64,000 nucleotides of DNA, taken from the NCBI RefSeq assembly GCF_036898465.1, contig NZ_JARUMJ010000001.1:1736001-1800000 (forward strand). Reading direction: 5' to 3'. This document shows positions 19,206-26,860 of this stretch, piece by piece. The notes under the pieces are model-generated. The model was not told the origin of the DNA. It searched no databases and saw only the letters and a program-made list of their open reading frames with translations. Position numbers and translations under genes: made by a program. The DNA comes from Streptomyces sp. B21-105 (lineage in GTDB: Bacteria > Actinomycetota > Actinomycetes > Streptomycetales > Streptomycetaceae). Every line of letters starts with the position of its first letter. Position 1 is the first letter of the stretch.

Positions 19206-19906
19206 TGGACGCCGAAGAAGTCCCCCAGCTCATCGCCCAGATCGCCCTCGCCGACAGCCGCGTCCGTCGCGAAGACAAGATGGAACGCCGCGCGCAGATC
19301 GTCATGTGGGCCGGGATCCTCGCCGACACCCCCTACGACTTCGCCCTCCAAGCCGTCCACGAGCACTACTCCCAAAGCCAGTGGCCCATCGCCCCCGGCG
19401 ACATCGCCAGCCGCTGGCAGAACGTCGTCCGCGACCGCGTCAACCGCGACAACGGCACCTTCGAACCCAACGACCACCCGGGCCTCGACCCCGACGACGT
19501 CATCGGCTACCTCGCCGCGCTCCGCGGCCAGCGTCAAGCCGTCGCCCAAGGCGTCCGCCCGCCGAACACCGTCAAGGCCATCACCGCCGGCGCCGCAGCC
19601 GACGAAGTCACCGCACGGCTGAGGACCCTCGGCACCTACGTGCCCCGCCAAGTCGACGACGCCCTCGACGCCTACCGCCCTCTCAAGGAAGCACGCCGAG
19701 CCGCCCTCATCGCCGGCCAGCCCGACGCCTTCTCCGTCGAATGCGACTGGTGCCAAGCCCCCGTCGGCGAACCCTGCCGCTCACGCCGCGTCGACCCCAA
19801 GGGCGGAGCCACCAGCAACCGCCGCCGCTCCACCCCACACCCCTCCCGCGTCGACGACGCCACCACCGCCGCGCGCGAGCAGCAGGAGCAGGAGGCCAGC
19901 CGGTGA
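19205..19906 (+). CDS. Replication-associated protein with C-terminal zinc-binding motif (possible helicase loader)
   Basis: 233 residues, ATG overlapping the initiator stop by one base. The N-terminal half is helical (LIAQIALADSRVRRED and DFALQAVHEHYSQSQWPIAP), resembling loader-type or organiser-type C-terminal domains. The C-terminus carries CDWCQAPVGEPCRS and a basic HPSR segment, a small zinc-binding module frequent in actinophage proteins. Placement right after the initiator suggests it loads the host DnaB helicase; this is inference from gene order. Confidence 0.5.
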   Translation: MDAEEVPQLIAQIALADSRVRREDKMERRAQIVMWAGILADTPYDFALQAVHEHYSQSQWPIAPGDIASRWQNVVRDRVNRDNGTFEPNDHPGLDPDDVIGYLAALRGQRQAVAQGVRPPNTVKAITAGAAADEVTARLRTLGTYVPRQVDDALDAYRPLKEARRAALIAGQPDAFSVECDWCQAPVGEPCRSRRVDPKGGATSNRRRSTPHPSRVDDATTAAREQQEQEASR

Positions 19907-20202
19907 ACGACCAGCCCGTCCACCGCGACGACATCACCGCCATGCACAAACAGGGCGACCTCAAGTCCTACATGCGCAGCCTCATCCACCCCACCAAAAA
20001 CCCCGCCACCCCCAGCAAACGGAAACGCAAGCCCAGCTGGGGCGCCATCCCCATCCCCACCGACCACAAACCCGGCACCTGGCCATCCGGCACCCAACCA
20101 CCCGGCCCCGCCCTCGAACGCCACCTCCCACCCGAAGCCTGGGCCGACGCCATCCGCCGCTACCGCACCGAACCACCCACCACCGACGAGGAGACCAAGT
20201 GA
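19903..20202 (+). CDS. Small basic phage protein of unknown function
   Basis: 99 residues from GTG 19903, coupled at both ends by four-base overlaps. Rich in Pro, Lys and Arg in the middle (PSKRKRKPSWGAIPIP), with helices near each end (ITAMHKQGDLKSYMRSLIH; PEAWADAIRRYRTE). No recognised motif. Confidence 0.5.
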   Translation: MNDQPVHRDDITAMHKQGDLKSYMRSLIHPTKNPATPSKRKRKPSWGAIPIPTDHKPGTWPSGTQPPGPALERHLPPEAWADAIRRYRTEPPTTDEETK

Positions 20203-20468
20203 CCACCACCCAGCCCCTCGAAGCCCCCTGCGACCGCTGCCGCCAGACCCGCCCCCTCTTCACCCGCAAGCCCGACCACGACTGCATCGACACCCTCGGC
20301 CGCGTCGACCTCATCGAAGCCGCCCGCCTCATCGCCGAAATCGAAAACCAGGGCGACATCTGGTGCACCCGCCGCATCGAAGGCCTCCCACCCCGCCAGC
20401 TCTGCATCCGCTGCTTCGAAGTCGACGCCGCCGACGAAGCCGCCCACATCGAGGTGCACCAGCTGTGA
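20199..20468 (+). CDS. Small cysteine-rich protein, probable zinc binding
   Basis: 89 residues, GTG start. Cysteine pairs at CDRCRQTRP (near residue 11) and CIRCFEVD (near residue 73), plus a CTRR between, could coordinate one or two zinc ions. The middle is a helix DLIEAARLIAEIENQ. Function unknown. Confidence 0.5.
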   Translation: MTTTQPLEAPCDRCRQTRPLFTRKPDHDCIDTLGRVDLIEAARLIAEIENQGDIWCTRRIEGLPPRQLCIRCFEVDAADEAAHIEVHQL

Positions 20469-20734
20469 AGATCCGCGCCGACATCGCCGCCCTCATCCGC
20501 GCCGGCCACACCAACGCGTCCATCGCCCACCGCCTGGGCTGCGACCCCTCCACCGTCGCCGAAGCCCGCCGCGCCCTCCGCTACCCACCCGCCGGCGCCC
20601 TCGAACGCCTCTACGCCGAAGCCGTCCCCACCGGCCGCGTCCACGCCTACAGGCCCGAACGCATGCCCACCAGCCCAGACCAAGCCGCCGCCAACCGGGC
20701 CCGCCTCCTCGCCGCACTCCGCACCCCCGCCTGA
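20465..20734 (+). CDS. Small helix-turn-helix protein
   Basis: 89 residues from GTG 20465. The start is a homeodomain-like helix-turn-helix: DIAALIRAGHTNASIAHRLG followed by CDPSTVAEARRAL. The C-terminal half is basic and proline-rich. It is likely DNA-binding; as it is one of several small helix-turn-helix genes in this operon, it may fine-tune early expression. Confidence 0.55.
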   Translation: MKIRADIAALIRAGHTNASIAHRLGCDPSTVAEARRALRYPPAGALERLYAEAVPTGRVHAYRPERMPTSPDQAAANRARLLAALRTPA

Positions 20735-20789
20735 CCCGCCCATGCCGCCACCCCACCAACCCGCAACAACCACCCCGAAAGGACCAACC

Positions 20790-21557
20790 GTGACCCGCTG
20801 GTACGTCGGACAGCACACAAAGCGCGGCGGAATCCACCCGCCCCGCACCTCCATCAACCGCATCGGCGAACACTCCTCCGCCATGCGCCGCCAGGAACAG
20901 CGCATCGACGACAAGCGGATCCTCGCCGACTACGTCCAGCTGAAGCCCGGCGTCCTCGTCGTCTGGGACCGCCAGCCCCACCGCGTCATCGAGCTCGCCG
21001 AACGCCCCCTCGACCTGTGGGGCGAGAAGCACGAAATGCGATACGCCACCGCCCTCGAGCAGTGGGAGCGCGGCGGGAAGCGCGGAGACCGGCCCGAAAA
21101 GGCCACCTGGGGCGGCCGCCCCTACGTGTTCATCCTCCAGCCCGACGGCAAGCCCCACGAAAAGCCGCTCCACCTCATCGGCCCGGCGAACCACTCGTGG
21201 GACGTCCTGCCCGAGCACTACGCGATCTGCTCCGCCTGCGGGGAACTCCCACCCTGCCGCCACGAGATCGCCGAACGGGAAGCCGACCGGCAGGCCGCCC
21301 GCGCCGACGTCGTCATGGACATCCCGCCCGGCCACTGCCTCGGCTGCGGCGAGTACGTCACCCCGCGCCAGCAGGCCGCCCGCTTCCCCGGCCCGAACCT
21401 GTGGCGGCCCGACCTTCCCGAGCACTCCGCGGTCTTCCACGCCCGGCAGGAGTGCTCCGGCGAAGTCGACCGCTACCGCCGTCAGTGGGAAGCCCGCGGC
21501 AACAGCAACCAGCAGCCCAGCCTTTTCGCCGACGACGGCCCCACCCCCGCCCGCTGA
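20790..21557 (+). CDS. Phage protein of unknown function with zinc-type cysteine clusters
   Basis: 255 residues; the GTG at 20790 follows GAAAGGA, and a frame-open ATG at 20742 has no such site. The N-terminal half includes RILADYVQLKPGVLVVWDRQ, probably a small beta-barrel. The second half has CSACGELPPCRHE and CLGCGEYVTPRQ, two cysteine clusters typical of zinc ribbons. Many actinophages carry a protein of this outline with no known function. Confidence 0.55.
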   Translation: MTRWYVGQHTKRGGIHPPRTSINRIGEHSSAMRRQEQRIDDKRILADYVQLKPGVLVVWDRQPHRVIELAERPLDLWGEKHEMRYATALEQWERGGKRGDRPEKATWGGRPYVFILQPDGKPHEKPLHLIGPANHSWDVLPEHYAICSACGELPPCRHEIAEREADRQAARADVVMDIPPGHCLGCGEYVTPRQQAARFPGPNLWRPDLPEHSAVFHARQECSGEVDRYRRQWEARGNSNQQPSLFADDGPTPAR

Positions 21558-21581
21558 TCATCACCGCGCAAGGAGCACCAC

Positions 21582-21953
21582 ATGACCAACCACACGACCG
21601 CCGTACCCGAACCCACCGTCCAACCCACCCGCTACCAGATCTCCCTCCTCCCCGGCGAGGACATCAACCAGCACCTGTACATGATCGAAGTCGAGTACCG
21701 CGGCGCGGGCCGGTGGGCGGTCGTCCATCACGGGCACTGCCTCGGCACCGACGGCGTCTGGGACTTCGGCGTCAAGGAGTACGACCGCGGCGACGACTGG
21801 CTCGACGCGCACCGCTTCGACCTCGACACGGCGCTCGCGCTGGCGAAGGAGCACGCGTCGGCCGTGACCGTGAACGGGATCACCGCGGCTGAGGCGTACC
21901 GGCGTACCGCCGTTTCTGCCGTGTCTGGTGCGGCCGACAGCAGGCAGACATGA
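21582..21953 (+). CDS. Phage protein of unknown function
   Basis: 123 residues from ATG 21582 with AAGGAG upstream. Alternating beta strands (YQISLLPGEDINQHLYMIEV; GRWAVVHHGHCLGTDGVWDF) and one helix (LDTALALAKEHAS) suggest a compact alpha/beta domain. No catalytic motif recognised. Overlaps the next gene by four bases. Confidence 0.5.
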   Translation: MTNHTTAVPEPTVQPTRYQISLLPGEDINQHLYMIEVEYRGAGRWAVVHHGHCLGTDGVWDFGVKEYDRGDDWLDAHRFDLDTALALAKEHASAVTVNGITAAEAYRRTAVSAVSGAADSRQT

Positions 21954-22162
21954 CCGCGTACCCGCTCGGCTTCGAGATCTCCTGCGACGGGCCCGACGAA
22001 AACACCGACTGCCACGAAAGCGCCGCGATCCCCATCCGCTTCGGATCGATGACGGCTCGACAGGTGCGTGCCGACGGCCGGGATGACGGCTGGATCCGAC
22101 GGCGCCGCGCCGGCCGCCTGGCTGACCTCTGCCCCGACTGCGCCGCCGTCCCGACTCCCTGA
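21950..22162 (+). CDS. Small protein with cysteines, unknown function
   Basis: 70 residues, ATGA-coupled. Contains SCDGPDENTDCHESA near the start and LCPDCAAVP at the end, compatible with a zinc site, and a basic RRRRAGRLADL helix between. It ends 10 bases before a strong hairpin. Confidence 0.5.
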   Translation: MTAYPLGFEISCDGPDENTDCHESAAIPIRFGSMTARQVRADGRDDGWIRRRRAGRLADLCPDCAAVPTP

Positions 22163-22171
22163 CCCGTACCC

Positions 22172-22200
22172 GGCGGCTCGCAGTCGAGTTGCGAGCCGCC
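22172..22200 (+). terminator. Terminator-like hairpin
   Basis: Perfect 11-bp stem GGCGGCTCGCA (22172-22182) and TGCGAGCCGCC (22190-22200), loop 7 bases. It divides the early operon between the genes at 21950 and 22231. Confidence 0.6.
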
Positions 22201-22230
22201 GGCCCCCCGATCCCACCACAGGAGGACCCG

Positions 22231-23568
22231 ATGCCCAACACCCCCGACCCGCAGGCCGCCGAGGAGCGCCGCGAGCGGTACGCCACGGCGATCAGCAAGT
22301 GGCACCGCGACCCGGAGCGGCCGCTGTACGCGCAGGGCGCCGACGCCGTCATCGCCGTCGCGGACGCCGAGCAGGCCGAACTCCGGGAGCGCCTGGCCGA
22401 CTACGAGAACCGGATCACCTGGGAGACCACGTGCGGATCGTGCGCCCGGATCCTGGACTCCAGCATCCGTGAGACCGAGCAGACCGAGGCGCACCGGCTG
22501 GCCCTGTCCGAGGCGCTCGGGCTCGGCACCGGCGCACCGTGGGACGCGATCCGCGAGCAGGCCGCCGTCGTCCCGTCTGCCGCCGAGACCACCAACCGGG
22601 CCACGTCCGATGCGGTACGTGAGCAGTTGTTGGCCGCGCTCGACTTCGCCTACTGCCAGGGCCTCGGCTACGACACCCCGGAGGCGCTGCTGGCCGCCTA
22701 CGACGCGACGCAGCCTGTCCCGCCGCCCGCCGACCGGGCCACGCTGCGGGACCGGATCGCCGACACCGTGATGCCGTTCCTGCTGAACTTCTCCGACGAG
22801 GAATCCGCAAGGATCAACGCCGCCGAGGTCGCCACCGCGCTGCTGGCCGACGTGCCCGCTCCAGCGCCCGTGTGTATCTGCGGGCACTCGAAGCAGCAGC
22901 ACTTCGAGGACGCCTGCATCACCGAGATCACCGGCTGCAACTGCGGCGACTACCTGGAGCCTCAGGACGCGGCCGAGGTGATCGACCGGTGGAGGCAGGC
23001 GGCCCTTCAGGCCCGCGCCGCCGACCGGGCCGCGCTGCTGGACGAGGTGGCCACCGCGCTGATCGGCCGTCACTGCTCGCCCGAGAGCGTCGCCATCGTT
23101 CGCCGCCTCGTCAACGAACGCCTGTGTACCGCCTGCCAGGCCTACGGGCAGACCGTGGAAGACAAGCCCGACGGCGGCATCGTCCGGCGCTGCAAGGACT
23201 GCAGCGGCGAGGGCCTGCGCCGCGTGGCCGCCGAGGAACAGCCCACCGAGACGCAGGACTCGCTGCCCGCCTGGCTGTACCAGCGGTTCATGCCAGACGG
23301 CGAGGGCTGGGAGAACCTCGACGCCGACGACCGCTCGTACTGGGAGCACCACGCCCGTGCCGTGCGCCGGGCCGTAGCGCGCGACGGATTCAAGGCCGAG
23401 CAGCCCGCCGCCGTCGAGCAGCCCGACACCCAGACACGGGAGGCGCGGGTCGGCCGGTGCAGCGCCGTGATGCTGCGCGTGCACCACGCCCCGCACGGCT
23501 GGGAACCGCAGCCCGGCATGGAACCCGTCCACTGCCCCGGCTACCCGCAGCCCGGCAAGGAGAGCTGA
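22231..23568 (+). CDS. Large early phage protein of unknown function with cysteine clusters
   Basis: 445 residues; ATG 22231 follows GGAGGACCC. The chain alternates helical stretches with cysteine motifs: CGSCARIL (~residue 70), CICGHSKQQHFEDACI then GCNCGDY (~residues 212-235), and CTACQAYGQTV with CKDCSGEG (~residues 295-325, DnaJ-like zinc finger spacing). The C-terminus contains LPAWLYQRFMPDGEGWENL. It looks like a fusion of several small modules. Proteins with this mix occur in Streptomyces phages; function unknown. Confidence 0.55.
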   Translation: MPNTPDPQAAEERRERYATAISKWHRDPERPLYAQGADAVIAVADAEQAELRERLADYENRITWETTCGSCARILDSSIRETEQTEAHRLALSEALGLGTGAPWDAIREQAAVVPSAAETTNRATSDAVREQLLAALDFAYCQGLGYDTPEALLAAYDATQPVPPPADRATLRDRIADTVMPFLLNFSDEESARINAAEVATALLADVPAPAPVCICGHSKQQHFEDACITEITGCNCGDYLEPQDAAEVIDRWRQAALQARAADRAALLDEVATALIGRHCSPESVAIVRRLVNERLCTACQAYGQTVEDKPDGGIVRRCKDCSGEGLRRVAAEEQPTETQDSLPAWLYQRFMPDGEGWENLDADDRSYWEHHARAVRRAVARDGFKAEQPAAVEQPDTQTREARVGRCSAVMLRVHHAPHGWEPQPGMEPVHCPGYPQPGKES

Positions 23569-23571
23569 GAC

Positions 23572-23910
23572 GTGGCCCGCGCCTGGAAGACGCCCTGCGC
23601 CAACCGCTGGTACACCGCCCACTTCGGAATCCTCGTCGACCCATGGCGGCTCGACGAATGTTCGGAGTGCGAGTTCTGCGGCAGCTGCGTCGCCCACATC
23701 TGCTACCGCGACGACGCCTCCACGCTGCTGCACCTGGACTGGTTCAAGGACTTCGCCAACCCCGGCGAACCCGAATGCGGATCTGCCGGCGGCCCGAAGC
23801 ACCTGCCCGAGTACGCGCCCCGCCCGTGCAACCTCCCGGCCGGGCACGACGGCAAGCATCGGGCGCGGATGGGCTGGTCCTGGCCCGTGATCCCGAAGCC
23901 CGCCCACTGA
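23572..23910 (+). CDS. Small cysteine-rich protein of unknown function
   Basis: 112 residues, GTG start four bases after the previous stop. Dense cysteines in DECSECEFCGSCVAHICY (residues ~28-45) suggest a metal-binding cluster; a CNLPAGHDGKHRA motif near residue 84, a common small phage zinc motif, follows. Function unknown. Confidence 0.5.
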   Translation: MARAWKTPCANRWYTAHFGILVDPWRLDECSECEFCGSCVAHICYRDDASTLLHLDWFKDFANPGEPECGSAGGPKHLPEYAPRPCNLPAGHDGKHRARMGWSWPVIPKPAH

Positions 23911-23921
23911 TCGTCCTGTCC

Positions 23922-24053
23922 GTGTGTCTCCCGGCCGGGATCGCCGCGTGCGCGGTCACGGCCGGGGTGAGGCGGCGGGAACGACGGCGCAGACGCCACG
24001 CAGAGGCCCCCGACCCGACGGATCCCCGCACTCAGCCCCCGAAGCGCTCCTGA
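23922..24053 (+). CDS. Possible small membrane peptide
   Basis: 43 residues if started at GTG 23922: a hydrophobic N-terminus (CLPAGIAACAVTAGV) followed by a very basic RRRERRRRRH segment. No clear ribosome binding site. It fills an otherwise empty 176-base gap. Weakly supported. Confidence 0.35.
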   Translation: MCLPAGIAACAVTAGVRRRERRRRRHAEAPDPTDPRTQPPKRS

Positions 24054-24086
24054 CTAAAAATGCGAACCCAGGAAGGACCCATTTCG

Positions 24087-24368
24087 ATGGACACCCGAAC
24101 CCCCACTCCGACCCAACTCCCGCCGAACGCCATACGGCACGGCCAATGCGGAGCCTGGTGGACCGGAGCCGAACGCAGCCACTGCGGCGGATGCCACCTC
24201 ACCTACAGCTCCCTGACCTCGTTCGAGCGGCACCGCAAGGGTGGACGCTGCAACGATCCTGCCTCCGTGGGCCTGGTCGCCCGCCAGAAGCCCTACGGGG
24301 AGCTCTGGGGACTCCCGGGCCCTGACGGCGGCTACGCGGGCCTCCACGCCCCGCAGGAGGGCGCGTGA
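24087..24368 (+). CDS. FDXHR-type small zinc-binding protein
   Basis: 93 residues from ATG 24087 (AGGAAGGA upstream). The arrangement CGAWWTGAERSHCGGCH, then SFERHR and RCNDP is the FDXHR zinc-binding family signature: two cysteines, CH, the F-x-x-HR helix and a final cysteine. Such proteins are common in actinophages and unstudied. Overlaps the next gene by four bases. Confidence 0.65.
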   Translation: MDTRTPTPTQLPPNAIRHGQCGAWWTGAERSHCGGCHLTYSSLTSFERHRKGGRCNDPASVGLVARQKPYGELWGLPGPDGGYAGLHAPQEGA

Positions 24369-24796
24369 AAGCCCCGTACCGGGTCCTCGTCACCGGATCG
24401 AGGGACTGGCCCAAGCCCGCCGACGTCTTCGCCGCCCTCAACGAAGCCCAACGGCAAGCTGAAGGCCGCCTCCTCGTCGTCGTCCACGGCGTCTGCCCCA
24501 CCGGAGCCGACGCCCACGCCCGCCAATGGGCACGCGCCCGCCAAGGCCAGGGCGAGGCCGTCATCGAAGACCCGCACCGCGCGAACTGGCGGCCCGGCGG
24601 AGTCCTCGACCGCTCCGCCGGATTCCGTCGCAACGCCGAGATGGTCCGGCTCGGCGCGGACGTCTGCCTCGCGTTTACCGGCCCCTGCACCAAGCCGAAC
24701 TGCCGTCAGCCGAAGCCCCACCCATCGCACGGCACATCGCACTGCGCCGACCTCGCCGAGGCCGCCGGGATCCCCGTCCGCCGCTTCACCGCCTGA
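24365..24796 (+). CDS. SLOG-family (DUF2493, YspA/cpYpsA-like) protein
   Basis: 143 residues, GTG start. The Rossmann-like SLOG pattern is clear: YRVLVTGSRDWPKPADVFAA at the start, VVVHGVCPTGADAHARQWAR (glycine-rich nucleotide loop), EDPHRANWRPG, then SAGFRRNAEMVRLGADVCLA and a final AEAAGIPVRRF. SLOG proteins bind or process nucleotide-derived ligands and some act in bacterial immunity; most phage members have no tested function. Cysteines in an insert (CTKPNCRQPKPH) are unusual for the family. Confidence 0.7.
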   Translation: MKAPYRVLVTGSRDWPKPADVFAALNEAQRQAEGRLLVVVHGVCPTGADAHARQWARARQGQGEAVIEDPHRANWRPGGVLDRSAGFRRNAEMVRLGADVCLAFTGPCTKPNCRQPKPHPSHGTSHCADLAEAAGIPVRRFTA

Positions 24797-25109
24797 CCCC
24801 TGCCCCTCGGCCGCCCCCACCCGGGCGGCCCGAAAGGAAACCCGCCATGACCGAAACCCCCGCCCCCGCCGTCGGCCAGATCTGGCAGGACAACGACCCC
24901 CGCGCCGAAGGCCGTCAACTCCTGATCGAGGGAATCGGCGACACCCACGCCACTGCCCGACAGGTCGCCCTCACCCCCGACGGACAGCCCGTCCCCCTCC
25001 CCGGCGTCCGGCAATCCCGCATCCGACTCGACCGCTTCCGCCCCACCAGCACCGGCTACCGCTACGTCAGCCCCGCCTGACCCCTGCCCCTCGGCCGCCC
25101 CCACCCGGG
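24790..25109 (+). repeat. 36-bp direct repeats flanking one small gene, each with a hairpin
   Basis: CGCCTGACCCCTGCCCCTCG and the following 16 bases are identical at 24790-24825 and 25074-25109. Each copy contains the stop codon of the preceding gene and a hairpin (stems 24809-24816/24823-24830 and 25093-25101/25107-25115). The gene 24847-25080 lies between them like an exchangeable cassette. Confidence 0.8.
24847..25080 (+). CDS. Small beta-rich phage protein, cassette gene
   Basis: 77 residues from ATG 24847 with GAAAGGA upstream. The pattern VGQIWQDNDPRAEGRQLLIE, then a strand ending QSRIRLDRFRPT and GYRYVS, resembles small SH3-like domains seen in actinophages. Its flanking 36-bp direct repeats suggest it can be gained or lost by recombination. 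Function unknown. Confidence 0.55.
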   Translation: MTETPAPAVGQIWQDNDPRAEGRQLLIEGIGDTHATARQVALTPDGQPVPLPGVRQSRIRLDRFRPTSTGYRYVSPA

Positions 25110-25152
25110 GCGGCCCCGCCTGAGCCGCACGCCCGACACGAAAGGCACCACC

Positions 25153-25539
25153 GTGACACCCGCCGACCAACTACGAGCAGCCGCCGAGCGTCTCCGCGAC
25201 CTGCGCGAGGCACTCCCCACCGAACACTGGGGCGACCGCCCCTGGCAGGCCGAAGAGTGCAGCCGCACCGACGACGCGCCGCCCTCTCCCTGCCCATGCA
25301 TCGTCTCTCAGGGCGAATACCGCGACTTCGACCAGCCGCAGGACCCGCCGATCCAGTACATCGCGGATGCCGAGACCCCCGAGTTCGCGGCCTACATCGC
25401 GACCATGCACCCCGGCGTCGGCAAGGCGCTCGCCGCGTGGCTGGAGTCCGCCGCCCGCGACGCCCGCGAGATCGGCCCCGACCCCCACGCCCTCACCATC
25501 GCCCGCGCGGTCCTCGGCACCCCGGACCGGCAGCCGTGA
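25153..25539 (+). CDS. Phage protein of unknown function
   Basis: 128 residues from GTG 25153 (GAAAGG upstream). It begins TPADQLRAAAERLRDLREA and includes FAAYIATMHPGVGKALAAWL, a helical pattern I recognise from many Streptomyces phage and host proteins of unassigned function. Overlaps the next gene by four bases. Confidence 0.55.
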   Translation: MTPADQLRAAAERLRDLREALPTEHWGDRPWQAEECSRTDDAPPSPCPCIVSQGEYRDFDQPQDPPIQYIADAETPEFAAYIATMHPGVGKALAAWLESAARDAREIGPDPHALTIARAVLGTPDRQP

Positions 25540-25760
25540 CCATCCTCCTCACCGCCGCCGCCGCACTCGCCGCCGGCTACTGCATCGGCCACCACACCGG
25601 CCGCACCCTCCGACGTGCCGCCACCCACATCGAGGCGATCATCCGCACCACCATCCCCGACCCGAAACCGATGCCCGACTGGGAACAGGCCGCCGACAAG
25701 GCCCGCATCGACACCGTGATCGCCGACATCGAAACCCACTGGAACGAGGACGCCGCATGA
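25536..25760 (+). CDS. Small single-pass membrane protein
   Basis: 74 residues, GTG start. One N-terminal hydrophobic segment (residues ~2-20, ILLTAAAALAAGYCIGHH) and a soluble helical tail ending in an acidic stretch. ATGA-coupled to the next gene. Function unknown. Confidence 0.5.
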   Translation: MTILLTAAAALAAGYCIGHHTGRTLRRAATHIEAIIRTTIPDPKPMPDWEQAADKARIDTVIADIETHWNEDAA

Positions 25761-26077
25761 GCATCTACGCCAGCATCGAAGGCATCGGCGACCACGGCGA
25801 CCCCGAACACCTCGGACAGCCGTGGACCTACCAGGGCAGCCATATACCGCCCCGCGAAGACGGCCCCCGCGCAGGTGTCATCGGCCTCGCCGTGATCCCC
25901 TCCCACATCACCGCCGACGGCCGCGACGACCAGCCCTGCGACGGTCCGCCCTGGCCCTGGCTCCGGCTGCACCTCGACGTGGTCGGCGACGACCCGTGCA
26001 CGCTCCTCGACCCGGCGCAGGCCCGGTTCCTCGCTGCCCAACTCGCCACCTGGGCTGACCGAGCGGAGCAGCCGTGA
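25757..26077 (+). CDS. Phage protein of unknown function
   Basis: 106 residues. Starts SIYASIEGIGDHGDPEHLG and continues with beta-rich segments (VIGLAVIPSHIT; WLRLHLDV) and a C-terminal helix LLDPAQARFLAAQLATWAD. The pattern recurs in Streptomyces phages and hosts without assigned function. Coupled at both ends. Confidence 0.55.
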   Translation: MSIYASIEGIGDHGDPEHLGQPWTYQGSHIPPREDGPRAGVIGLAVIPSHITADGRDDQPCDGPPWPWLRLHLDVVGDDPCTLLDPAQARFLAAQLATWADRAEQP

Positions 26078-26775
26078 CCGACCAGACCCCATCCCAGAAG
26101 CCCGACCTGCGTGACCAGCTCATCAACGCCCTCGGCCAGACCGACACGATCCCGCCCATCGCGCACCGCCGCGCCCAAGCTGACAACGTCCTCGCCGTCC
26201 TGTACCGCGAGTGGCCGTGGCTGCGCGCCGCCGCTGAGGACGCCTCACCGGTTCCCGGATCGGAGCGGGAGCAGCGGATCCGGCTCGACGACCTCACCAG
26301 CGACGCACTCGACGCCCTGTACGAGCAGCTCGAAACCGCCGAGGAAAACGAGTCTCAGCGGCAACTCGCCACCGCACGGGAGGCCCTCGCCTCCGCTACG
26401 ACACGGGCTGCCCTCGCCGAGCACGAGCTGGCCGCCCTCCGCCAGGTCGCGCGCGGCTACTGCCCGGCCTGCGGACGCGGCGACGCCGGCCCGACCGTCA
26501 ACGACTGGGAGCAGCAGAAACAACGCGCCGACGCCGCCGAGGCCGTCGCCGAGCAAGACGTCACCCGCGTCATCGCCCTCTACGAGCAGTGGGTCAAGGC
26601 CGGCCCGCCACCCCTCGGCACGCCGACGTCCCGCTGGTGGGACGCCCGCCTCGCCGAGCTCCACAACACGATCCGACCCCCCACCAACCAGCCCGAACAC
26701 CACACCGGAACAACCCCCGCCAACCAGACCGCACCATACGACCAAACCAACAGGCCGAACCAACACCGCACCTGA
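26074..26775 (+). CDS. Helical phage protein with one CxxC, unknown function
   Basis: 233 residues, GTG start. Long amphipathic helices (residues ~10-60 and 75-125), one CPACGRGD near residue 129, then a Pro/Asn-rich tail. It ends the early operon; a 85-base gap with a weak GC hairpin separates it from the secreted protein gene. Function unknown. Confidence 0.5.
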   Translation: MTDQTPSQKPDLRDQLINALGQTDTIPPIAHRRAQADNVLAVLYREWPWLRAAAEDASPVPGSEREQRIRLDDLTSDALDALYEQLETAEENESQRQLATAREALASATTRAALAEHELAALRQVARGYCPACGRGDAGPTVNDWEQQKQRADAAEAVAEQDVTRVIALYEQWVKAGPPPLGTPTSRWWDARLAELHNTIRPPTNQPEHHTGTTPANQTAPYDQTNRPNQHRT

Positions 26776-26860
26776 CACGACGAAGGGGCGCGCCCACACC
26801 TCCCCAGGCCAGGCACGCCCCCCGGTGGATCAAACGTACGCCCCCGCAACGGGAGACACG

